The notes beneath the pieces were generated by a model. It was not told the DNA's origin, ran no database searches, and saw only the letters and a program-made list of their open reading frames with translations. This document shows positions 55,201-64,000 of a DNA stretch of 64,000 bases, piece after piece. The stretch's first letter is position 1. Each line of letters starts with the position of its first letter. The stretch comes from Arabidopsis thaliana. Taxonomy: Eukaryota > Streptophyta > Magnoliopsida > Brassicales > Brassicaceae. The stretch covers positions 3,968,101 to 4,032,100 of the forward strand of contig NC_003074.8 of NCBI RefSeq assembly GCF_000001735.4, in the 5' to 3' direction. The position numbers were made by a program, and so were the translations under genes.

Positions 55201-55986
55201 CTCAATCCACTCTTGGATTGCGTCAGTAACATGAGGAACAACCTTAAATAAAGTTAAAAACTTTGTTCAAACACTGAATCAAATTAGAACCAGAGGAAGT
55301 TAAGTAAGAGCACAAGTAATGTATGAACCTGTACAGTTCTTCCGAGGTAGTCCCCCTTCCTTTCCTTGTCAATAACTGACTGCAAAATTGAGGGTACACA
55401 AATTTGTAACCTGGCTCTAACAAGAGATAACTATTGAGGAGGTAGTACAAATACCTGGTATATCTTTCCAGTAGTTATATTGTTGTCACGGGTCAATGTA
55501 CTGTCTAAAAATCGTTCATAGTTTCCAAGGTCCAAATCCACCTGAAAGGGGTCACAATGCATCAAGTTTGAGGAACAATACCTGAGATGATTAGAAAATA
55601 CATCAAAAATCACAATATGACATACCTCTCCACCATCATCCAATACAAATACTTCTCCATGCTCAAACGGAGACATTGTTCCAGCATCAGTGTTAAGATA
55701 AGGATCTACATACAAGGAATGTAAATGTGAAAAAAGGATCTCATAGCTACGAAATTCACTTAAATTGGCTTCACAATACAAGCCGTTACACAATAAAAGG
55801 TGACTTTTTTTGGCGGGTGACCAATAATACAGAGTGTTGCATGCAATCCAGATAGACAAGAATCTCACCAATTTTAATGGAAGTGACACGAAGACCACAT
55901 GCTTGAAGGAGAAGTCCAATGCTACTAGCAGTGACACCTTTGCCAAGACCACTCACCACTCCTCCTGTCACCAAAACGTACTTCAT
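52251..55986 (-). CDS. CTPS2: CTP synthase (At3g12670, EMB2742)
   Basis: Makes CTP from UTP, ATP and glutamine in the cytosol, the last step of de novo pyrimidine nucleotide synthesis. Twenty-one coding exons: 55869-55986, 55626-55705, 55455-55541, 55329-55379, 55125-55242, 54990-55046, 54826-54890, 54659-54742, 54515-54565, 54333-54395, 54183-54226, 53983-54052, 53829-53891, 53602-53691, 53475-53513, 53174-53401, 53000-53085, 52870-52918, 52702-52782, 52497-52590 and 52251-52408. The total is exactly 591 residues. The synthetase half starts with [17 protein letters not shown] (ATP-binding loop). The class I glutamine amidotransferase half has the nucleophile C397 in GICLGMQ and H524/E526 in FHPEF. 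The Asn/Gly-rich tail ([12 protein letters not shown]) is plant-specific. Loss is embryo-lethal by its EMB name. Confidence 0.97.
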
Positions 55987-57175
55987 AATCGTTTTTGTCT
56001 CTGCTTCTTCTTCTTCACCTAAATCATCAAAAAACACAGAACACGGTAAGGAAAGATAAGACTTTGAGAAGATATCTCTACCAAACATAGAAGAGATTAT
56101 CGGGTATGAGTCGAAACAATAAAGTGAGCAGAAGAAATTTACGAATTCTACCTTTCACCAACAAAAATGGCCTTCTGGATTTTCAAGGCGGCGGCTTATA
56201 AGCTAACCTGCGAGACCCTCACTCTTATTTAAACCCAAATTGAAAGCAAATCAAAATAGTTTTTTTATTTGGTCAAAAGTTTTTTAATCTCAAAATAATA
56301 CATCAACATTGGGCTTGAGTAAGAAAATAAAATAAAAAGGGACTGAAACGGTAAATTTCAAAACCATGGTAAATTTATTTTTCTGCTCCAGACTCTTGAG
56401 ATTAGATTTAGGGTTTGTGACACTCGTGTTTGTGTTGTGGAAGTTTGCATAATTTTGGTAAGATAGGCCCAAAAGAGTATTTTGGATTATAGAAGTATTA
56501 TAGGGAAGTGTGCTCATATTTTTAAAAGATCCAATCAAAAAGGCATCAAACTTTTTGAGTCCTCCTTTGCTACTTTCATCATTTGTCGTTATACCATTAA
56601 TAGAGGCCTTCCACATGTTTCATCAAAACTTAAAATCAGAGACACGGAGACAACTAGTCCATGTTTTCTTCCTTTGCCTCTGTTTCTCATGTCATGTCCT
56701 CTTCTTCGACTCTTAAGAACAAAACATTGGACCCACTTTTGATTTAGCAGTTAGCACCGACATGTGTCTTGCTGAAGAAGCATGTTTCATGCACTGGCTC
56801 TCTGTCGTCACTCTGTCACATCTTGTTGTTACGTGTTGTTTCATCTTATTGTGGAGATTAGTTGGAGTTTACTGACAATTGCTATAAACAAAATCACAAT
56901 GGAAACGATATTTATCCAAGAGAACCGAATCAACGGCAGATAAATGCTCAATTGGATCATTGAGGAGAGAAGAGTGGTGATGAACAATTTTGCTTTTATG
57001 AGCTCAACTGAGTAAAAGAAGACTCACTCAACGATATCTTTTTTGTTTTAGGATGATAAAGAGAAGTAGAGAACTCACGAGCGATAAGCATTTCGAAACG
57101 AAACAGATGCAGTACATAGGAAGTAAACTAGGATTACAACAAGATATCATCTTATGTTACACAAAGCTGGGAAAC
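55987..57175. other. CTP synthase promoter and HUA1 3' flank
   Basis: About 1.2 kb. The left part is the CTP synthase leader and promoter; the right part is upstream spacer and HUA1 3'UTR. Small frames around 56290-56742 on both strands have no domain. No mobile element was recognised. Confidence 0.55.
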
Positions 57176-60100
57176 TCATTGAGTAGTGTCGGTGTTGGTT
57201 GCTCCAGCAGCATCGGCTTCTGAAGTGGTCTTAGCCATCACCTCACCTGGAGGAGGATGGTCAAACTTGCATGTTGCCCCGTATTTGCAAGTTCCTGTCT
57301 TCATGTAATAAGGGCAATTAAGCGCACCCTGCAACAGTTTTTGTTTTGTCTATGAGATTACCACACAAACTCACAACATGCAGGCTTCTAATAATACCAC
57401 TTTATAGGTACCTCTCTTCTGGGATACCCTGCAAGACTCAGCTTTACATTTGGTTGTTGAGGAGCTTGTTTGGTCATTGCACTTAACCTATCTGCTGGGT
57501 GATGGAATTTGCATCTCTCTCCAAACTTGCACTCCCCTGTCTTCATGTAGTACTGTAATATTGAAAGACAGAGCTTTTGGTATAAAATTTCAACTAACAT
57601 GTGGGAGAAAAAGCTCAGCAATCTCTAAAAGAAACAAGGATACTAACGTCACATTCTGATTGTCCAGGTCTTTGGGGATAAGTTGCTGAAATCACTCCAA
57701 GCTGAAACAATTTCCACTCTAATTAAACCCCTATCAACTAAAGAAGCGCTCTTGAATATTTCTCACAACATGAATAAAGGCTTTTACCGTGGGTTGAGTA
57801 AGAGTCTGATAGAAAGAGGTAGCTGGTGTAACCAGCCCAAGGTTCAAATTCGCAGTGTTCGATGAAACTAGAGAATAGTTTACCCCAGCAGCTTGGGGAA
57901 TGAATGCTGTGCACAGAATCAAAACATCGCACATTATGAGAATTTAGGGATAAAAGTAATACGTTAAAGGTTCTAAAAACCACAAAATTTTGGCATGATC
58001 ACAAACCAGTCCTCTCAGGATGATTGTAGCGACAAGTGGCTCCATACTTGCAGCTGATTATGGAAAAGGAAAACAAGTTAGAACGTTAATGTCACGTTCT
58101 TTGTTTCAATGTTCTAAACAACAAAATAGTATTATACAAGAGATATTCACCTTCCCGTTTTGAGATAGAATGGGCAGTCCACTTCACCCTGAAAAAGCTA
58201 CAATCTAATTAGTGAAACTTCATTCTCAGACGTCAGAACAGGTCAGCATACAATGCTAGCAAACCATAATCAGTTCTAAGTATAGTGCCAATAAGATAGT
58301 AGAAAGTCACAAATTGTGCCTATATGATTATAAGTCAGTCTTATGCAAAGTGAAGATGAATTCATTACCGATCTAACAGGTAGTCCTTTTGAGTTGTGAT
58401 ACAATGCTGGGGTAAATGTGACATGCGGATTGTTTGTGGCATCAGGCTCACTGGTTAACCCCACACTGCTACCAATATCTTGACTCGATGATGGTAGCTG
58501 GATATCCTTTGGATGGTGGAATTTGCATGACAAACCAAATTTACATTTTCCAGTCTTCATGTAGAACTGATGCAGAGTAGAAATGCCAAATTAATAATCG
58601 ATATTAGTTTCATATGTAAGAGCATTTATAAAAATAGGATAGGTCAATCAATTATGTTTATATCTTACTGTGCACATAGGTTCAGAAGGCCTCTCAGGCA
58701 ATGAATCTTGAGTTTCAACACTAACCTGAAATAAAGAAGAGCATCAAGCTTCTAGGTGCATGCACAGCCCAAGAAAAAACTAAAGCAGTACATATTACAA
58801 GCACAAGATTTTATGCGAGTGTCTGCAGGCAAATACACAACCCGAGGGATAATTTTATTTGGAAAAGGAAAATTCACTTACTGCAGCCTCTTCTCTTGGA
58901 TGATTAAATTTGCACTTTGAACCATATTTGCAGCGTTGTGTTTTTATATAGTACTGGATAACAGTGAAAATAAAAGAAAGATAGTCTCAGGTCTTCAGGC
59001 GAAACAGAAATAAAATAGCTCGAAAAGTTTTCACGAACAGCTTACAGGACAATCTGGTTCTCCTGGTCTCTCAGGATACTCTTCATTTGGAACAACTGGT
59101 GCCTGAATGAAAAGATATTCATAAGCAAAAACAATCATATCATTTTATCATGTAATGCCTAGACAATGAGTATGATGTCTCTTCCAAGTCAAGGAATGAT
59201 CTGACAAAGGGAAAAGCAAGGATAACAAACACGGTTGCAGAAGTCGGGAAGCTCAAATCTTGAATAACAATAAGATACCATTTGTCATACCTATACCTAC
59301 ACTATCATGATAATGTAGTAATTCTATAACCTCGTATACCAAACAAAAACAATATATATAGTTACAAAGTAATTAGGCACAAACTCCCACAGTATAAAAC
59401 ATATAAGTACATAACAGAATATAGAAAAACGTTATCATAATAATGTAAAAATCATATGAGGGCATAAGAAATACTTAGATAGTAGTAAACGATCACCTCT
59501 TTCCAATCTGGGATTCCGCCCTCAGGAACCCAAATAGGATGATCAAACCTGCAGCTTTCTCCAAATTTACATGTTCTTGTTTGCATATAGTGGGTACAAT
59601 CTTTCTCTCCTGCCCTCTGTGGATATATAGGCAAATGGCTTGTACTCTCCAACTTAGGGCGCTTGGTAAAATAGTCTGTAGTATACCAAGCTTCGGTTTG
59701 ACCAATTGTATTATGGGCACCCAACAGAGTCGGATAGTAGAGCGCTAAATTACATAATAAACAATAATATACAACGAAATGAGAAGATATATACTGACTA
59801 TAAGTATAATTTGAAAATAAATTTGGGAGATACTATAGCAAAAACCAAGATATAGCATCAATAATCAATTGTATCTTTAGTTAAACTTACAGTAAGAAAT
59901 TCTGGCTTACATACAATCATGTCTGAAAATCTATTGGAAACCATAGAGTTACAACAAAACATAAATCATCAATCAATTCTGCAAAATCACCAAGTGTTCC
60001 AATAAACATTAAGGTCAAAACTAAAAACAATTATCGTTAGGCAATCCTAAAGCAACAAAGACTTAATCAAGAACACTACCATAAGCTATATAGTTTATAG

Positions 60101-60899
60101 ATGCAATCCCTAAGCATCTCCTGAAAGATGATTCTAACTGTCAAGCTTCGCGTTGTCCAGACTCAAAACAAAGCAATTGGCCAAACCAATCCAACCTCTA
60201 TTTCAGCTAACGAGAAAGCACAGAGGAATACAAACCAACATCATTGTGCTTGAGCAAATGTAAATTAAAATCTATCCTAGAAAGAATCAGGCTAGAGACC
60301 ATGACTAAAGCTGAGTTTTTTATGCTGCAATTGAAGAAACAAACCATCAAAAACACTAATTTCCGCTACAGAACTAGAGTATCACGATGAGCAGAGAAAA
60401 GGGAAAGCTGAAGTCTTTAACTTTTCAAGTTATGCGGCATAGTTCTCCAAGCAATAAATAAGAAAATGATGCAGATCCCATAAATAGTAAGGTAAACAAA
60501 GAGCCTACCTTCAGAGGTGCGTTTGACACCAGGAGGAAGTGGCTCGACGGCGGAAGCAGCACCGGGAACCTCCACACCAGGTGGCCAAGCAACTTCCTGA
60601 TGCTGAAGCAGCTGAGGATACGCCAAATGCGATGCCGTCGTGTTAGGCAAATGATGGTACATAGAGGAAGACGATGCAAGAGTCCCTGAATAGTTGCTCA
60701 AAGCTTCGGATCCATCACGAGCTAAGAAACGATACGTGGTATCCGGAAAGTAATGGTCAGCAGAAGAACCGTAGAGAGAAGAAAGACCGGTTTTTGGCGG
60801 CAGTGGTTGTTGCGGCGGAGGAGGAGCTGGAGATACGGTGGAGGCAGCAGCAGCATAAGAAGGTTGAAGGGCGTAGCTATACAATTGACGATGTGCCAT
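57176..60899 (-). CDS. HUA1: HUA1, six-CCCH zinc-finger RNA-binding protein (At3g12680)
   Basis: Nuclear RNA-binding protein that promotes correct processing of AGAMOUS pre-mRNA in floral organ identity. Twelve coding exons: 60509-60899, 59497-59744, 59046-59102, 58882-58953, 58669-58725, 58369-58566, 58151-58188, 58007-58053, 57788-57906, 57648-57701, 57412-57552 and 57176-57328. They give 524 residues. The N-terminal 140 residues are Pro/Ala/Gln-rich. Six fingers of type C-x8-C-x5-C-x3-H follow, each with the YxxKTGxCKxGxxCKFxHP pattern (first [20 protein letters not shown]; last [20 protein letters not shown]). Four inner fingers are cut by introns after the first cysteine's region, suggesting exon-unit duplication. 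All 24 zinc ligands are present. Confidence 0.96.
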
Positions 60900-61144
60900 T
60901 CGATCGAAAAAGGAAACCCTAAAGGAAAAAGCTTTCTACTTTTTTGGTGTCAAACAAATTATCAAAATTGTTGTGTTTGTGGGGTTTACAACCAACTCAA
61001 ACAGAACAAAAATTCTCAGATCCATAAAACTTGATTTGACATTACCACTGATTCTCTGTTTTATTGCAGTTTGCACATTATTAAATTCTCTTTCTTTCTT
61101 ATCAACACAAAAAATATATAGTTTTTATAAAGTTGGGAGCTTTT
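60900..61144. other. HUA1 upstream region
   Basis: A 245-nt gap between same-strand genes. It must hold both the HUA1 leader/promoter and the 3'UTR of the DUF212 gene, so the HUA1 promoter is unusually compact or overlaps that gene's 3' end. Confidence 0.5.
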
Positions 61145-62161
61145 TTACATCAGGGAATAAACACTGAGGGTAACTAAGAAACCGAACAAAGCCCCTGCTA
61201 TGACTTCAACTTCAGTGTGTCCTATTGATTCTTTCAATGGAGGAGCAATCTCCTCACTGATCTCTTCTGATGTCAAAGCTTTGTTAGATTCGTTGCCCTT
61301 TAAACTCATTACTTCACTTCTACGAGCATTAGCTGTTAGTTTGTTCAACACTTTGGCATGTTTTCCAACTTCTCTCCTCACCCCCTGCAATGTTACAATC
61401 AGTGAGACATTAAGATAACACTAGAATCAGACATTGAGAATTTGAGAATAACCAACAAAGACCTATTGAACAAAAGCCAGCCTAAGCTTTTCTCTATAGA
61501 CTATTTTACCTGGGCATCATACATGATAAGGCCAGCATAAACCACAGTTAGACCAAAAATGGAGTCAGCAAATCCCCTGAAGCCAAACCATATTCAGGAA
61601 ATTGCATAAGCTGAGTATATTTAGGGGAATTGAGAAGAGAAAGGTTCAGGCTAATCACCTTTCAAAAGCAATAGCAGTTGCTGCAGCCACAACAGACTGG
61701 TTTCTCAAGAATTAGGCCAAAATGTCAGAGAAGTAGACAAACAATATTACCAGAGGAAACAAGAATAAAAAAAGGATAAGCTTACAGAAGAATGTGTTGA
61801 AGGGAAACCTCCAGCTTGAAAGACACTTCTAAAGTCCAGATTTTTCCCATACAAAACGACAGAAGTGAATGGCTTTGAGAGCTGCCCAATCACAGCAGAA
61901 GTCCCAGCAGCTATGAGTACCTTCACGCCGGTGAAATCAAAAGCCTAAGTGACGATGACCCTCCAAAAAAAGGAATGAAAGAAGAGAAAAAGGCGAAACC
62001 TTGTTGTGGATGACCTCAGCGATATCTTGGAATCCAACATTGACAACGCAGGTGAGACGAGGTGGCTTCTTTGGGCAGCTTGCAAGATTGAATTTGGAGT
62101 TGGAGAAAGAGAAACAGAGATCATTGGCGTTATGAGACACAAAACAGTGCTTCATCAACAT
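61145..62161 (-). CDS. DUF212 / haloperoxidase-related membrane protein (At3g12685)
   Basis: Five coding exons (62000-62161, 61786-61920, 61659-61696, 61510-61576 and 61145-61384) give 213 residues. It belongs to the DUF212 family, annotated as acid phosphatase/vanadium-dependent haloperoxidase-related. The family core is visible: QLSKPFTS, FQAGGFPSTHSSSVVAAATA, a hydrophobic segment (FADSIFGLTVVYAGLIMYDAQGVRREVG) and C-terminal GHTEVEVIAGALFGFLVTL. The true vanadate/PAP2 phosphate-binding signature is not complete, so enzymatic activity should not be assumed. The N-terminal 50 residues are Ser/Asn/Lys-rich and fit a plastid transit peptide; family members in plants and cyanobacteria support that location. 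Two in-frame ATGs (62161, 62155) are both possible starts. Confidence 0.88.
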
Positions 62162-62495
62162 CTCTGTGCAGAAGATGGAACTTTGGTCGGAGGATGACGA
62201 TAAGAATAAGGCAGCGAGAAATTTGGAACCAATGGTTCTGACGCTCTGTTATGTCGAGAAGAGTGTTGTCTCTTAGGACATTTTAATTGACTCAGAGAAG
62301 CTTTTGTGGATTTTTTCATTGACAAATTGTTATCTCACACACAAAATCTGCTTTAACTCTTTTAGTAAAACTCTTTTAGTCTCTTAAACCAAGTCATCTG
62401 TTCTTCTTTTATAAATCACAATTTGTATTCGCCAAAATTAAAGAATATGAACAAAAACAAACATATCGAAACTTTCAGCTTGTGGAGTTTTAAGT
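62162..62495. other. Intergenic, DUF212 gene promoter/AGC1.5 3' flank
   Basis: About 330 nt between same-strand genes. It is AT-rich on the right side, with nothing recognisable beyond presumed promoter and 3'UTR. Confidence 0.5.
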
Positions 62496-64000
62496 CTAAA
62501 AGTACTCGAAATCTATATACGCCGTATCATCCGTGGGACCAGCAGCACAGGCGACCAGAGGCTCCGGCTTCATTGAGTTACAGTGATCACCACCTCCATG
62601 GCTCTTGGTCTTACCTCTAGCGGCCGCGTACGGTCCCAAGTCCACGGGGTCTGGAATGTGAGGTGGGGCAGCACTACGAACTAGAGCCCAATTCACTCCT
62701 TCAAAGAAAGGGTGTTGCTTTATCTCTGTGGCCCCCCTCGTGTAAGCGATCCTTCTGTGTGGATCCTTCACTAGTAGTCCGCGGATGAGATCACGTGCCG
62801 CTGAGCTCACATGCGGGGTATCCGGGAACTTCAGCGGCTGACCCACCACATTGTGCAACGTGGCTCTGTTTCCCTGCCCCTTGAACGGGGTGGTCCCATG
62901 GAGGAGCTCATAAAGGAAGATCCCGAATGTCCACCAGTCCACAGCGCTGCCATGTCCCTCGCCACGTATGATCTCTGGAGCTAGGTACTCGTGTGTGCCC
63001 ACAAAGGACATTGACCGCACATCTGTTGGCTCTGCCATGAGCTCTGGCATAGAGAGGCCACCGAGACCAGAGTCTGATTTCGCTTTACGGGTTTTCTTGG
63101 AAGGGAGTAGGCGGGGAAGAAAGGCGGATGGATGCATGCAGCCATTGACAGCAAACTCCTCATTGAGGATAGCACCTCCCCCGCTGCAGACTGAGGAGGA
63201 TTTAACGAGGGTCGGATTAAAGGTGCAACGGAGGGAGAGGTCGAAGTCTGAGAGCATTATGTGGCCTTCATCTCGAACAAGGATGTTCTCTGGCTTTAAG
63301 TCTCTGTACACAACCCCCAGCATGTGTAGATACTCCAAAGCCAATAGCACTTCAGACGCGTAGAACCTGTCAACAAACTCATCAGAGAAGATAACATGTA
63401 AGCTCCAAAGCCAAATATATTGAATGTTATCTCTAACCTCGCGGCCTCTTCTGTGAAACGCCTGCTGGGTTGCTTCTGTCTGAGAGAATGGAGATTTCCG
63501 CCGCTGCAGAACTCCATGACCAAACAGTAGAATTTATCTGTCTCAAAGTAAGAATAGAGAGTCGGCAAGAAAGGATGATCAAGCAGGGATAGGATTTCTC
63601 TTTCGGTTTGTGCTCTCAGCAACTTGTTTCTGCTGGCCAAGGAGGCCTTATCCATCACTTTCATTGCAAAAACCGCATTTGTCCCCCGCAGGTCTGCAAG
63701 ATAAACGCTGCCTATATCCCCATACCCTAGACGTTTCAGAAGCCTGAAGTTGTCGAGACCTATTTGAGGACCTTTAGAAGCGATTGAGTTAATGGCATCC
63801 CACCTCACGTCCCCTCCCGTGTGAGGCTTGAAAGGTTGAGCTGATGGACCTACCAAGTTATCACCATAGGCATAGTCCCCATTATGTCTAGGGGCTCTCT
63901 TCTTGTCTGGGGACTTTGTCCTGTGGTGGTGATGATTTCTGGCACTTGGCGAGTATGTTTCAGATGTGGTCAAAGGAACAATCTTTTTGGGATCATAATG
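62496..64000 (-). CDS. AGC1.5: AGC VIII kinase AGC1.5, N-terminus outside the window (At3g12690)
   Basis: Plant-specific AGC-family Ser/Thr kinase; AGC1.5 and AGC1.7 act together in pollen tube polar growth and target RopGEFs (literature). Exons in the window: 63438-64000 (open at the right edge) and 62496-63366. Visible parts: glycine loop [17 protein letters not shown]-type lysine in VFAMKVMDK, catalytic [10 protein letters not shown] and magnesium motif SDFDLSL, with DFD instead of DFG. An activation-segment insertion of about 70 residues (from [10 protein letters not shown] to [18 protein letters not shown]) and the C-terminal FxxF-type PIF motif IDFEYF follow. DFD, the insertion and FxxF define plant AGC VIII kinases. 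The protein frame continues past position 64000, so perhaps 80-100 residues of the N-terminal extension are missing. Confidence 0.95.

Noticed and set aside
1..64000. Search for CRISPR arrays, phage or bacterial-type operons, tandem gene clusters
   Set aside because: None present. All genes have plant architecture and belong to unrelated pathways; the neighbours do not form a functional system.

Overview
This window is plant nuclear DNA, and I recognise it as Arabidopsis thaliana chromosome 3, the stretch from about At3g12520 to At3g12690. Many short exons with GT-AG introns, AT-rich intergenic DNA, plant-only families and reconstructed protein lengths that match known Arabidopsis proteins all support this. 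Locus numbers and gene symbols come from recognising the encoded proteins and their order, not from a search. No bacterial, viral or organellar segment was seen.

Layout from left to right: the 3'-truncated vacuolar sulfate exporter SULTR4;2 (minus); the GINS replication subunit PSF2 (minus); a MIP1-leucine-zipper/DUF547 protein (plus); a small lipid-transfer-like protein (minus); FDM3, an XS/XH protein of RNA-directed DNA methylation (plus); the telomere-repeat-binding-like TRFL9 (minus); about 4.5 kb with no CDS that carries a complete short Helitron; FYD with an HSP20-like C-terminus (plus); heat-inducible cytosolic HSP70 (minus); the OST4 micro-protein (minus) with a tRNA-Arg(CCG) gene inside its 5'UTR intron; a 17-exon uncharacterised 1184-residue protein (minus); NUDT16 (plus); DRT100 (minus); PP2C38 (minus); SAP5 (plus); a PWI-like/RRM RNA-binding protein (plus); a mitochondrial-looking membrane protein (minus); FLA14 (plus); CTP synthase (minus); HUA1 (minus); a DUF212 plastid-type protein (minus); and the N-terminally truncated kinase AGC1.5 (minus).

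The genes do not form a pathway or cluster. This is ordinary gene-dense euchromatin with mixed housekeeping, stress (HSP70, SAP5), RNA/chromatin (FDM3, TRFL9, HUA1) and signalling genes. I found no undescribed multi-gene system. The points most worth a second look are the Helitron, which carries an ACGT-core motif close to FYD, the tRNA nested in the OST4 intron, paired E2F sites in front of PSF2, a GC-AG intron, a possible uORF before NUDT16, and several conserved proteins of unknown function.

Exon coordinates were derived by hand from splice signals and reading-frame continuity. Complete genes were checked by requiring the summed exons to give an open frame. UTR ends and transcription starts cannot be fixed from sequence alone.
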